This document shows positions 1 through 14,200 of a stretch of DNA of 64,000 bases, piece after piece. Position numbers and translations under genes: made by a program. Below the pieces are notes generated by a model, which was not told the DNA's origin, searched no databases, and worked only from the letters and a program-made list of their open reading frames with translations. Each line of letters starts with the position of its first letter. The stretch's first letter is position 1. Source of the DNA: Phoronis australis (lineage: Eukaryota > Phoronida > Phoronidae); contig NMRA01000426.1 of the NCBI GenBank assembly GCA_002633005.1, forward strand, positions 30,974-94,973, in the 5' to 3' direction.

Positions 1-34
1 GATAGTCTTCATACAGGTACAGTCGGTAACTTAC

Positions 35-174
35 CAACCCTTCAAGTTTACAGCCTAGAGCTGCCGGAGTATTGGCCGACAACTGGCTGACTGGATGGCT
101 AGAGTCCACATTGCCCTCAGCACAGTCACTGGCACCAGTTACACCGGCAAATTTTCGTCTGACGATGACGATGA
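35..174 (-). CDS. Candidate coding exon at left edge, possibly juxtamembrane
   Basis: A 140-base frame open on the minus strand lies between ATACCTAG and a strong GTAAGT donor, phase 1 to 0. It begins IVIVRRKFAGVTG, which could be the end of a transmembrane helix with a basic stop-transfer, followed by a polar stretch. The local sequence is less A+T-rich than its surroundings. Order, strand and start phase fit a tail exon of the receptor, but no proline-rich Box1 is visible and the first half of a helix is missing. Unproven. Confidence 0.25.
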
Positions 175-477
175 CTAGGTATCACTTTGTGTTGCCTCGG
201 CTCAAACAGGCATCCCTTGTGACCCGAAATTTCACACTAAAATTCCTTATTCCGACAATGTAATACACGCTACTTGATTGCACGCTAACACAGGACAGTG
301 AGTTTGCCCCCGCCAAATACGTCACGAGACTAAGCAGCGCTCCAAGCCGGTAATTTTTTGAGATTCGTTAGAGAACATAAGTTTAATTTTTGGTGTTGAA
401 TTATTCGTGAAATTAATCAACAATTCATTGAAAACTATCCAGAATTTATTCAGAATAAAATACAGTTCCCTTTTAAG

Positions 478-536
478 GTGCTGGACTCGAATTATCTGTA
501 GTTTCAGAAGTCGTGGGTTCAAATCCTGCCTCGCAC
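478..536 (+). repeat. tRNA-derived remnant (3' half, SINE head or tRNA pseudogene)
   Basis: The stretch reads GGTGCTGGACTCGAATTATC, then GTCGTGGGTTCAAATCC. This matches an anticodon arm and variable region followed by the T-arm/B-box (GGTTCRAxxCC) of a leucine- or serine-type tRNA. No intact 5' half or acceptor stem is present, so this is a relic, probably of a tRNA-derived SINE. Confidence 0.4.
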
Positions 537-639
537 AAAAAAATCATACCATGAGTGTACTACGTATCTGTGCTCGTTCTTCTAAGAACGTGGGAACACC
601 TAACGATGGCCGGAGAAGAGACCGACCGTAACGTCGTGA

Positions 640-1860
640 CAGTGTATATAGACTAGAGGTCGGTGTAAATAGACCAAGGGATTTTAATAATAGTTGCTAT
701 TTGGTTATCTAACAAACTGTATATATAAAATGGTGTTTCAGGCAAGCTTAACTAAGTTCACTTTAGCCTTAAGTCGAAAATTTGTCACAGCTTCCAGTTT
801 TGAAATTTTTACACCCGGTAAGTTAGTCAAAATTAAGAAAAAAATTAAATCAAAAGTTTAATAAGTCAAAGTTAAGATCACTTTCTTGGAGCGACATTAT
901 GACAAATTGAAGTGATTATCTTAAAATTGACTGAAATTTAAGATTAATGTCTTAGCTAAGTCAATTTTATTGGACTGATCCCCTGGTATCAAGACAACAA
1001 TTGAACTAAAAGCAACAGGTGCATGCCATATCATTGGATTAACTGACAGTTTGAAATGAATATTCCCATGTAACTAAATGAAACTTCATTTCACATTAAC
1101 TGTTCCAGGTATTCAAATGTGTCATTACATCACACGCTATTAAGGTTTGTTAAACATATCATCTGGGAGTAATATTTCATTATAGTCCTAGATATCATAC
1201 ATGTCAATCAAGTCTCATTTAAGAAAAATCAAAATCAAATGCATAATGAACGTGAAGATGGTCGACCAGAGTAAACTCATCTTCATGATGAAGAGTTCAA
1301 ATGTGACGTTTACATGACAGCGTTGACAGTGTCAACCCAAAATGTGACGTTTACATGACAGCATTGACATCGTCAATCCAAATGTGAATTTCAAGACACA
1401 CACACCATTGACACAGTGTTAACAAACAAGGAACAACCTGACACTTGAGTGTAATTAACATGTGCAACAATATATTCTGTACACAACTGAACACAGCAGT
1501 TTGACTAGGCGCTTACTCTATATGGCACCCATTTTGGAGGAATTTTAACTACTAGTTGAAACACAACACAGTGTCAAGTTAGAGGTTAAACCAACTGGTA
1601 AGCTGTGTAGACTACACTCAGTAATACCTAGCAGCACTGTGTCACATTGCACTAAGTTAAATGTTTAAATACAAGAACATACTGCATCAAAGTAAACTCT
1701 ACAATGTTAACTCACAATGTTCAGCTGTACAGCCATTCATTTGAAAACAAGCAAATTAAGCCAGTGAAGACTAATGAATGAGAGCCAAAGAGGGCAAATC
1801 AAAGGGAGCAAAATTAAGTTAAGCAAAGCTAGAAAAGGCTTAGGCACAGCCAAGGAATGA
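640..1860. other. A+T-rich stretch without a gene
   Basis: No credible exon or RNA was seen. It contains a short direct repeat of about 42 bases at roughly 1,298-1,385 (AATGTGACGTTTACATGACA repeated twice) and scattered poly-A/T. It would be receptor 3' intron or UTR if the gene extends left. Confidence 0.5.
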
Positions 1861-1866
1861 TAAGCA

Positions 1867-2036
1867 ACACACGACATGGTTGCAGTAAACAAAGCCTGGC
1901 AAAAGTATGCATTACAAGCCTACACAAGACATGGTTGCAGTAAACAAAGCCTGGCAAAAGTATGCATTACAAGCCTACACAAGACATGGTTGCAGTAAAC
2001 AAAGCCTGGCAAAAGTATGCATTACAAGCCTACACA
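1867..2036. repeat. Minisatellite, 55-base unit, three copies
   Basis: Three nearly identical consecutive copies of a 55-base unit beginning ACACAAGACATGGTTGCAGT. The near identity suggests recent expansion or strong homogenisation. Confidence 0.85.
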
Positions 2037-2251
2037 ACAGACTTTATAAGCAACACATTGATCATTAATTCAAAAAAGGAACACTTTCTGAATTTTTATG
2101 AACTTGCTTCCAAATAAGGCCTCCGGAAAGTCCTAACTCAGGATTCTCATTTAGCGATTAAGCAAGATGAAACTATAAGCCATGAAATGGAGCAACATAT
2201 ACTTGCAAATGAAAAGAACACAGTTTTTAACTAAAACCAAGTTAAACTCAC

Positions 2252-2269
2252 CAGTTACATTACGTGCTT
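2252..2269 (-). CDS. Candidate 18-base receptor microexon
   Basis: ATTTACAG precedes and GTGAGT follows an 18-base open stretch, phase 1 to 1, reading E-A-R-N-V-T. Both phases fit the end of exon 12. It would add a glycosylation site before the membrane. Such a short match can be chance; transcript evidence is lacking. Confidence 0.33.
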
Positions 2270-5200
2270 CTGTAAATATTAAAAGATCATCCCGCATTTT
2301 AGTGATCATTGATAAAATTTGTTACATTTAGTGATTTCCATTAGAACTGCTTGATTCAGAAGCACATCCTCACATGGTACACCAAGCTGATTCTACAAGT
2401 TATGCAAAACAATTCTTTGTAAGCTAACTGTGAATCATGAGCAGATGGTCCATGCTGTGACAAACAAGTTCATTCATAATTGAGAATTGTCATGAGATCG
2501 CATAAAGACACGGCTTGTCTTATAGATTGCTGTAGCCACATGATACTATGCTTTATGGAAAAGCTGTTCTCCAAACACCGTTAGCTTGTTGTTTTTAAAA
2601 TGATATACATTTGCACAAGAGGCAATCAAAAATAGAACTGATATAATTTTCATGAAAAAATCAACAATAATTTGGTCATGTTATTGATATCTTTGTTTTG
2701 CTATGAATGTACAATTATTTTTTGGTAATTTGTTTAAAGGAACCACAAAGCGCTCATATGTGTGCACGACTGCACCCTTCTAGGGGTGTTTATTGATAGA
2801 AACGTTATAAGCCAAATTTCATGAACATCCATGACAAAACCCTACATTACTATCAAAGGATGCTACTGTAGTTGGCATCATGCCAAGATCAACCTCAACC
2901 TCACGTATGTACTTTCTTCAACTAGCACACATACCAAATATTGTAAACATCCATCAACTTGGTGTATATTGAGGGCAAAAAACAAAGTTACCATAAGAGG
3001 AGCCACGGTAGTTGGATTATGTCAGTCAAGATCATCTCAGCAAGAATACGTCTGTAAAGTTTCAAGTGTTTTCGCTGATAAAGAGGCTGGTGCAAAAATA
3101 GAATTAAGCTAAAATGGTCACTAGGGGGTGTGGACAACTACCTGAAAATGGAAACATCTCGTCATCTTTACAACAGAAAGTTCCCAGAAATTGGCAGGAA
3201 TACAAGCATATGAAAAGAATTCTTTGCCAAAATTCATGAAAATCCATCAAAGAACTCAGTAGGTAAGGAGGCTTACGAAGAAAAAATAACAAAATTGCCA
3301 TTAAGGAGAACAGCAGTAATTGAATCCGTCCAAAAATTTGTTTGTGCCATCCCATAATAGAAAGACATCTCATTAACATAAATCAAGGGACTTGGGTGAT
3401 ACTGGATGCTAACACAGACGGCATCATGATGCGTCCACACATTACTCAATTGTTTCTCGTGAACCCCCAAAATTTTGTGATTCAAATGGGTTGTGACTGA
3501 TCAACACCATTCATTCTATCTTATCTTAAAAGACCATCAGTAACACTCCACTGAATAAGAATGTCGTATACCTGAACTCATAGGGTAGATACACTTGGAC
3601 CATGTGATACCCCAATAGGAATCTGATTGGTTTGTTGCAGTGGTGACAACACCAATTCCTACTTTGATCTGATTGGCTCCACTACCAAACAATAGTTCTG
3701 TATCCAACATTTTACTGGTTCTGTTGGCCTCTACCTCAATGTAATGAACTGGACCCTGAAAGTGAAAGGAGTTGTAAAACACTTGATTTCAGACATTGGA
3801 AATTTTCCTTAGAATTTGGAGTCCTATTTGTGAGATTTTTACGCTTCAGGAAAACTGTCAACTAGGACTGCCAGGAAACTTAATACATTTGCTGGCATCA
3901 AAGTCAAGGTCACCATAGCAAAATAAGGCAAAATGTTAAAAACAGAAGACAGTTCTATGTATGAACACTAGTTGGAGTTAATATAAAATGACCGTAGTTA
4001 CTGTGATCTACTTGAACTGAAAGATGCTCACACAGTTAAGTTTTTATTCTCTTGGACAATACAATATGAAACATCAAAGAATTAAAGAATAATCCATAAA
4101 CTATAATAGGACATCCAACTCACAGAGCAATATAGTGAAATGGTCCTTTCACACAGGTAGAGCACATATCCCTTGATCACCAGCTCCATTTTAGGTGGTC
4201 TCCACAGAACATGGATAATATGTTTACTCTGAGTTGGCTCCACTCCAAAGTTAATAAACAACAAAGAACCTTAAATGAAAAGAGAGATCAATTAAGACAT
4301 TTACATTCAACAAGATTGAAATTATAAAGCTGGGAACTAGCAAAATGTTTTGTGTGCTGTACATATCACATGTCATGACACTGTCAACTAAAGTATTATA
4401 CACACTGTAATGTGCCTTGTGCACAGTTTACACTGATCTTCATGTAATGTTCTACACCTGCAACAGAGGGCACATGTCATGACACTGCCAACTGAAGTAT
4501 TATACACACTGTAATGTGCCTTGTGCACAGTTTACACTGATCTTCATGTAATGTTCTACACCTGCAACAGAGGGCGCATGTCATGACACTGTCAACTGAA
4601 GTATTATACACACTGTAATGAGCCTTGAGCACAGTTTACACTGATCTTCATGTAATGCGCTACAGCTGCAACAGGGGGCACATGTCATGACACTGACATT
4701 AACTAAAGTATTATAGACCTAATTCACGCCGACAGGAGGCATGTTCCAAAGCGAGGCTCCCTACGATAGTTCTGTTGGCTTATCGGCATAGTATTCCGCG
4801 TTGCTCGAACGGCTAGAACACGAACATTCAACTGTCTGTTTTAAAATCCCTAAGGACATTGAGATTCAGAAGCGTTGGGTCGTTGCCATAAACCGCAACG
4901 AACGAAAATATGTCCATGTAAAATTTATAAATGTTATCGAAAAGTTAGATCAATTTTGTTCCATCTCGGTTGCCGAGCATCATAGCAACAACTGGAGAAT
5001 CTTCGGCAAGCCAGGCATTTTTTATGACTGCGGGTTGCATTTTTCTATCCAAAAAGGACAGGGCCCTCAATCCCTTGATTTTGGGGCTGAATATCGTCCC
5101 TATTCCCCACTCAAAAATATTAAAAAATTCCGCGAAATTCCCCCCCACGAGGCCTAAAAATTCTAGTGATTGAAATTTATCTTCGAAGTTCAAATCACCA

Positions 5201-8200
5201 AACCACACGTAACAATTTGAAAGATCACAAAATGCTACTTGAGACAGGGCCTGTGAGAACTTGCAACAGGGCAGGTGTGCTATTGATGGCAACCGGGAGG
5301 AAAAATTTTCCCCTCACTCGGTGAAAATTACCCTCTCAGAAGGCATAGGCACCTTTCCCCTCGGATAACGAGGCCCCTGAAGAAGCATGATAACTACGTA
5401 ATGCTTGCTCTGTCCAGTTAACAGAAATTGAGCTCTAAAATGAGATTATATGCTTTAGACGAATGAATTAGGTGTTTTAATTTTAAAATTTCACTTGGTC
5501 CAGATTGATATCTAACACATCAATTAGACGTAAGAACTATTAATGAAAACCAAGAAAGCAGAATTGATTTTCAAATAATTTTTATTTTCAATAATTTTTA
5601 TTTTCAATTATTAGCCTGGTTATTTATTTTAATAAAAATATATTTAATAACATCAATTATTCTTTCAGATCAATGACAAATCAACTATTAGTCCCGGTAG
5701 TCCCTACCTCACCTAGACCTAGGCTATGCTTGATCAACAAATTAAACCAGATGTGACTAATTGTACATGACAGCCACCACTGTCGAATATGTTTTCAACT
5801 CGTCAATAATACAAGCAGATGACCTGCATAGTTCGTGTAGAAAGCATTATCAACAACTTACAAGAATAAACGTAACCCTGCATTCACCATAATACCTAAT
5901 CCGTAACACTACGATCTCTGCAATTTGGTCATATTTACGTTTTATGATTCGAACTTAGTTTTCCAAAAAAAATTATATCCTTTCGTCAGACAACTCTTTG
6001 GTGCACTGACTTGTTCTCTAATGTATTTTTCTACGTCTGTCTGTATTTAATTATTGACACATTTTTACAATTTAATATCCAAGCTGGACTCAAAAGACAG
6101 GCCATCTAACTCACGCAATGTCAACTTCCGCTTTGTTTATCGCAGTGAGCCTCGCTTTGGATTTTAATGTCCGCCGCGTGAGTTAGGTCTATACACACTG
6201 TAATATGCCTTGTGCACAATTTACACTGATCTTCATGTAATGTTCTACAGCTGCAACAGAGGGCACACGTCACGACACCGACACTAACTGAAGTATTATA
6301 CACACTGTAATGGGCCTTGTGTACACTGATCTTCATGTAATGTGCTACAGGTCCAACAGAGGGCACGTGTGTCTTTTACCAAATCTATAAGTAACATTTA
6401 AAAAAGACATACATACTTGTAGTGACAATTAGTCGTGAGTACTGCTGTGATTGGCCAACGTTGTTCACGCTGCGTAGATCAATCACATACGGAGGGCTGC
6501 CATGCAGCTTAACATCTCTGTAGTATTGATCTGGCTTGTTGACAAAGATGGTTGTGTTATCATGAAACAAGCGATAACCAACCAACAAACCATTGTGATC
6601 ACGGTCATCAAGAGCCTGGTGAAAGACAAAAAGGTGCAAGTGATATTTATCTATCATCTGTAAACAAATGCTACATCTGATATAAACCAATTAAATACTA
6701 TTATGAACTTGATATAAACTTGTGGGGAGTTCTGATAGGTTGCTTTTTCTAAAAAACATTGGGCTAAGATTGTATCTATTTGGACTAGACAAATAGATTC
6801 AGGTTCCATCTATGTATAGCTTAGACAGATAAATTCAGGATATATCTAAACTGACAAGGCAAATAGAAGTATGTAAGTTTTGAGACATCCAGTTGAGATA
6901 TCAAAATACAGAAAAACTTAAGTCGAATCCTGGAATTTGCTTACTTGAGTTAGCAACGTTTCATCTGTCTCTCACGGACTTCAGCTTGGCTAGGGGTGTG
7001 ACTATCGTTCAGGCCAATAGATGGCGTTTTAGCCACACGACGCAGCATCGAGGTCAAGACACTATCCCAAATTTCTGCTTTCTTCAAGCATTAATGAATT
7101 TGAGCATAACACCAAGTTCACTCACGAACCCAGCAGAGACAGTAAGCTACCTTCTCTGAACCGTTTGTTCTCCATCAAACTGAACAGATCGTTTGACACG
7201 AAAGAAAAACGCAAGAGTGCTCATACTAACCACTATCTACAATTTGACTGAAGCCATCCAGTCATACACAAGCTGGGGGTGCTCTACACTTTGGACCATT
7301 GGACCACACAGCCAATATGAACATGTGTGATCGTTTGGTCATTTCTGAGGAAATGATCGATCAGTGATCCCTGTCAATAATAACGGCATGCTAAAGTTTC
7401 TTAATGTTCGTACTTCGGGAGCATAACATCACGTGTTTTGTACACATACGCGCACGCCGCAGATCACATCTCGGAAATTGCCGATTTGACGGATGACAAT
7501 GAATGAGCACAATGAAATTAAACAATGTTGTTTTACAGCTTGTAAGACTCATAATAAACGTATTTTGAATATTGCAATGCATGTGTTCCAAAATCTAAAT
7601 AACTTGGGTCCTATGTTTTTGTATTCGTAAGCAGCGCTGAATAAAAGTAATCGTGAGTGTTGCTGTGTTGCAAAATCTCTTATCCTGGGCCGATTAGAAA
7701 AATTCAAAGTTGTACTCGTATTTGTTTTCGCTCCTCTTTTCAAATATTACAGTAAAAACTACGTAAAACTCTCTCTATAAAAAGTACAGTCTGCTAGCTA
7801 GATTGTAATCAGCTGATCATATCCGCATGAGCGAAGCCAATTATCCTTGCTCGTGACTCGATGAATAGAGCAGCTTGGCGGCATCCCTTTGATCGTGAGC
7901 CGAGCGCAACTCAGACAAGGTGGATAAATACGGTCTAGTTCAATCTGCCCAACCCCACCGTTTACCCTGATAGGCGGGGTTTGGGCCAATCTTATTTAGT
8001 GGGAATGTTTATAGCATGCCCCATGTTCGTCGTTCGTCAAAACGGAAAGATCAGAGAAAAGGGTCAACCCTCAGACGACCATAACTGTGAATCCCCTACT
8101 CAGGTAGGAATATATTCAGGGACTGTCTCATCTCCTCCAGAGGACATTTCAACAGTTTGGCATTTCTACGTCCACAAACGGTTTAATCCTCTTCACAGCC

Positions 8201-11200
8201 AACTGGCTGACGTGTTCTAAGGCTCCTAAGCACGATAAATCATGCCTGGGCTATGGTGTTCAGTGCAAGGACTCCCATTTGCTCAGACAGCTATGCAGGT
8301 GACTGAATGAAACGGTCCTTAAAAATGCGGGTCACAACATCGTCACCCTATACTTATGGGGACATATGACTCGGCTATTTTTAGCCACTTATGCGTCACC
8401 AAACAGGATTTTGACAATGATGATGTCACTATCATATACTACACTGTGCGGAAAGATTGCTTCAGGGCTGTCAAAGAAGTGCTGAACGAGCGCATCGAGT
8501 GCCCCTCCCGACAAGGTGGATTAAGGTTCCAACTGTCACACATACGGGATAGTGTTCTCACCATGATGCTGCGTTGTCTGGCTAAAATGCCATCTATTGG
8601 CCAGAACAATAGTAAAACCATGTGTACTAGTCAGGCTGAAGTCTGTGATAGACACAATGTTGCTAACTCAAGTAAGCAAATTCCAGTTTTTGACTTGATT
8701 TTTTCTGAACTAGACATTAAGTAGATTCAGGTTCCATGCATATGACTAGACAAGTAGATTCAGATTCCATGTATATGGCTAGACAAGTAGATTCAGGTTC
8801 CATGCATATGGCTAGACAAGTAGATATTCAGGTTTCAGGTATATGGCTAGACAAGTAGATATTCAGGTATCAGATATATGGCTAGACAACTAGATTCAGG
8901 TTCCATGCATATGACTAGACAAGTAGATTCAGGTTCCATGCATATGACTAGACAAGTAGATTCAGGTTCCATGCATATGACTAGACAAATAGATTCAGGT
9001 TCCATGAACATGGCTAGACAAATAGATTCAGGTTCCATGTATATGGCTAGACAAGTAGATTCAGGTTATATAAAAATTAGCTAGACAGGCTGAGGCTCTC
9101 AAGCTAAACAAACAGACACAGTCACCTACCTGCCAATAGATTCGTACTGTGGACTTGGAAACCCAGATGTAACCACCAGAGGGCAATGCTGGCGCTTTGA
9201 CAGGCACTGAAATATGACAGTAGTCTTGTGAACTTAGGTAGGCATTTGTTGTCTGGTCTTAAGTGCGGTTTACGAGGACTAAAAGTACATTACGATAGCT
9301 GTTATTAGTAGTCACATGACTAGGGAATTGTGGGTGACTTAATTGTTCTCTTTTTGTAGCTCAGCAGCTCTCCTAGGAGTTGGATGTCTGTTTCTAAGTG
9401 TGAGTGTATGAGAAAGGGTGAGTGCTATGGCTGCATTGTGAATACGTGCTATATGTTGTCACAATGTATGCAGACTAGGGCAGCCACATGTAGCCACCAG
9501 GGGACGCTGCATTTTGGGGTTTTGGCAGGCACTGTAATACTTCATGGTAATACCAGCATTCCAGCCAGTACAGAGTTACAGGGTTACGGCCCGTGCTCGG
9601 CTTACCGCCCACCCCCAATTTTTCATGATCGAGACTTAATATGTAAAAGTATATGTGCTTCTGAGCATGTTCGCCACACAAAATTAAGATTCCAAAACGT
9701 GCGCAACTCGTTTACCGTTCTGTGACAATCAATCAGTTTTAGTGGAACCAGGACCTTGCCTTACTATGGCAGTAAAATAGCCGTATTCTCATGCCCTTTA
9801 CTGAAGGAGACACAATTGTTTCAGTCACGCGGAACTTGTGTCCACATGTACTGATCACTGAGACAGCGCTTGTTATATGTATTTCATTTGCTGTAGAAGA
9901 ACCAACACAGCAGTACTTGACAGGGATATCACGTCCGTGGCCAAACTTTCTGTGATTCCCCGTGACAATACACAAAACATAACCACCCTGAGCATTGAAA
10001 TAAGAAAAGACATGCATTGTGACATGCCAACTTGTATCGCTGTTCCCGTCTTGGTTAAAGGCATGTTTATGTTTTTAATGACTTTCACTCCTGACACCAA
10101 AATGGAAGCGCCCAACCAAAGGCAAGAGCACAAAAAACCAACTTGTCGTTAGCGCAAATCGAAAAATTCTGTCCACGTTCTAACTTTAGAGTTGCCTCAT
10201 GACTTTTTACACAATGTATTTTTGCTTCATTATTTTGGCAGCTGACCGAGTACCACTATTGCTGACTACCCCTATTGCCTAATAGTAGTATCTTCCGATT
10301 GTTGAGCAGTGCTTTGAACAACAGCTGTGTTGGGTTTGAACAAAAAAGAAATATACAAAGTATATAAAATGTTACACTGTTCAAAGTATTCAATAAGAAG
10401 ACCTGTCAATCATTAGCACATGCTTGGTTGCAGGCCTTTATCCAGGATTTCGAAAATAGGGTGTCCAAAATGGGGTTCCCAATATTCCACAGCGTCCATG
10501 TTTCCGACGCGTAACCCCCAACCCTAGCAATCCCCCCAAACACAGATTTTTTTACAAAAAAATGCATAGACTAAGACTTTTACAATGCTATCAACCAAGT
10601 GTGAGCACAGCAACATTGTATATATTGTATATTTCTTCCTGCTTTGAAAAAAGAGCCACCACTGTAAGTCTTCACAGGCTTCCTCTAATCATTACAATGT
10701 GTGTGTNGCGGAACTTGTGTCCACATGTACTGATCACTGAGACAGCGCTTGTTATATGTATTTCATTTGCTGTAGAAGAACCAACACAGCAGTACTTGAC
10801 AGGGATATCACGTCCGTGGCCAACCTTTCTGTGATTCCCCGTGAAAATACACAAAACATAACCACCCTGAGCATTGAAATAAGAAAAGACATGCATTGTG
10901 ACAAGCCAACTTGTATCGCTGTTCCCGTCTTGGTTAAAGGCATGTTTATGTTTTTATATTTAAAATAATGACTTTCACTCCTGACACCAAAATGGAAGCG
11001 CCCAACCAAAGGCAAGAGCACAAAAAACCAACTTGTCGTTAGCGCAAATCAAAAAATTCTGTCCACGTTCTAACTTTAGAGTTCATGACTTTTTACACAA
11101 TGTATTTTTGCTTCATTATTTTGGCAGCTGACCGAGTACCACTATTGCTGACCACACCTATTGCCTAATAGTAGTATCTTCCGATTGTTGAGCAGTGCTT

Positions 11201-14200
11201 TGAACAACAGCTGTGTTGGGTTTGAACAAAAAAGAAATATACAAAGTATATAAAATGTTACACTGTTCAAAGTATTCAATAAGAAGACCTGTCAATCATT
11301 AGCACATGCTTGGTTGCAGGCCTTTATCCAGGATTTCGAAAATAGGGTGTCCAAAATGGGGTTCCCAATATTCCACAGCGTCCATGTTTCCGACGCGTAA
11401 CCCCCAACCCTAGCAATCCCCCCAAACACAGATTTTTTTACAAAAAAATGCATAGACTAAGACTTTTACAATGCTATCAACCAAGTGTGAGCACAGCAAC
11501 ATTGTATATATTGTATATTTCTTCCTGCTTTGAAAAAAGAGCCACCACTGTAAGTCTTCACAGGCTTCCTCTAATCATTACAATGTGTGTGTGTCCAAAC
11601 TTGAAAGGTTCCTATTGATAGTGAGCGTCCAAATGATACATTGGGTGTCCTTGCCAGGGCGTCCATATTAGTGCTAGGACGTCCATTTGGACGCCCAGGA
11701 CGTACGCTGCATAAAGGCCTGCTTGGTTGCCTAAGTGTCCAGCAGGAATCAAATCTTTACACATTCAAGTGCTTCCCTTAAAAATGCACCGCAAACTAGC
11801 GGAGTCTTGTTTGATCTGTCTTTTCTCTCAAGAGACTTGCCCTACCGAACGCACGCCTACCTGCAGGAAGTTAGTTCTAAGAGATGATCAGCAGCGACCG
11901 AGATACCTAAAAACCCAATCACGCTCAGGATCACGACACTACAGCATCGTGTGCGCATTCCCATGAAGTTCGTTACTACAATCCTCTGACCTATATTTTA
12001 ACTGAAGTCCGACGTCAGTGTAGCTCCGTCAGGATAAAATCGGTCCTCCGTGCAGTAAGCAACAACTCCCGACTATTCAAAAATTTTATCCGCCCATGCT
12101 CGACTTACCGCCCACCCCGTTTTTTAGATTCCCAATTTAAGCACCATGGGCGGCAATGCGGACGAGCACGGTAATATCGATTACCAAAACCAGGAAACTT
12201 AATTTCCAAGAGCTCCAACAATTCTCCTATTCATGCATTTTCCAAGATCAACAAAACATTCATAGGCCAGGATGGCAGATAAAATCTTATCCTTATCTTC
12301 AATATGGAAAATACCATTGCCAACCTCCTACCACATGACATGGGCGGCGCAGTACTTAAAAAAGTGGTGCATCGCCTATAGACCATGTGTGGCCTAGCAC
12401 TGAAAAATGTGGGGCTATAGCCCTCCCAGCCCCCTATGGTGCGCTGCCCATGCACGAGGCCAATAACTGTTATTCCTCCTTACAGTGGAAGATAACAGTG
12501 CTAACCCTTTCACACTGGAGGCTGATCAATATGTTATCCCTTCTCCAAACTAACCCTTTCATTGTAGAACAAAGCAATATGACGACTATGTTGTGAACAA
12601 TCTAGCAAAATATAGATTGGTATGCAATCCTTTACAACAGTGAAACTGAGGGGCAAACTATCCAGTCATATTTTGATATATGTCCAGTTTTTGGAATGTA
12701 TGGAACTAGGCAAAAAAATAAATTTAGATTTAAAAATGATACCCAAGCATTACTAAGATAATTACCAACGTTTGTGAAGCTCTTTCATGTATGCTTCATC
12801 AAATAAGTTTTTAATGTCATCAACATTCATTTGTTACATGTCATTTTCAATCAATAAAAATATATTTTCTGAATCTTTCACCACAGGAAAACCAATCATA
12901 CCTCAATGCCAATAAGTCATGAGTTAAAACCACACAAATTACCCTTTCAAACTTGCTCTTAATAAATTAAGATCATTTCTTGTAATCTGTTTTACCCGAG
13001 GTATGCCACGAGCTAGGCTGCAGAGTAAAACAAGATGAGGATTGTGAATAATGTTGTTTATTATGACCTAAGTAGAAGAAATGAAGGACGACTCTGCAAC
13101 ATGGGCATGGAAAAAACACCAATGGCGTATACATAGAAGTGTCCTTAATAATACAAGGAAAAACAAAAGTATTAAGAAACACCTGAAGGTTCTGACAGAA
13201 AATGTACAAAGAGAAAATAAAGACTAACAAAAAAGCCTTAAGACCTGACAGATAATATTAATAAGAATAAAAACTGATGATGGGATGGAGGGTGGGAAAA
13301 TACTGAGAAAAAAGAGTAGAGTTCAGGCAGGCAATGCGGTAGGTGGCTGAATAAAGTAGACCATGCTATTCTGGAGTAAGGAAAGATGAGTGACCAATCA
13401 AGTGTCGAGTAGAGATGTGTATGAATACAAATGTAAAACCCGGAGGATATATAAAAATGAGTAATGTAAAATAAACCCTAAGGCTTGAATACAAAAATAA
13501 AAGTGACAAATGTCAAAATGATGACGATAAATGCTTTTACAAGTTCAAATGAATGTAAAAAGTGATTGTTGCCCAGTTGCTAATAGAACCAATTGATCGA
13601 AAATGGCTGAGATACGTTTGTGTAGCTTTTGAAAAGGAAATTGACCACGGCGGCTAAATCCTACAACAACTAGTTTCTATTACTCATTCATAACAGTTGA
13701 TGTAAATAAGTCAAATACAAACCTGTTGCAGGTGTTGTCACCCTAGCCACATTACTAGGATTACTCCAATAGAGGGCAGCAGGTGAGTTTGGCTGAGCTG
13801 TCACACAGAATGTATACTGGGTGTTTGGGACAAGGCCAGAAATGGTCACTGATTTCTTTCTTTGATCATAAATCGAAGTTTGATAGAACTAAAACAAAAG
13901 ATCAAACTAAATTGGAAAAACAAATAACAGGATCATGATAGACTCAAAGTCAAAATTTAAAGTAGAATTTGAAACATACAGGAAAGGGGAGCTGTTCATT
14001 ATCTACCAAATAGATACCATTATCCAAGATGGAGGTACTGTTCGTTGTCTGTCAAGTAGTTATCAGCATCCAGGATGGAGGTACTCAACAGTTCACTGTC
14101 TACCAAATAGTGACCACCATACAGGATGGAGGTACTGTTCATTGTCTATCAAGTTGTTACCAACATCCAGGGTGGAGGTACTGTTCATTGTCTTATCAAG

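Noticed and set aside
8356-8724. 122-codon plus-strand frame
   Set aside because: Lies inside the element with inverted ends, runs into its terminal repeat, and shows no recognisable domain.
8878-9084. Open frames on both strands with repeated DSGSMHM / MEPESTC peptides
   Set aside because: The 33-base minisatellite unit is a multiple of three, so frames stay open by arithmetic; there is no splice or start context.
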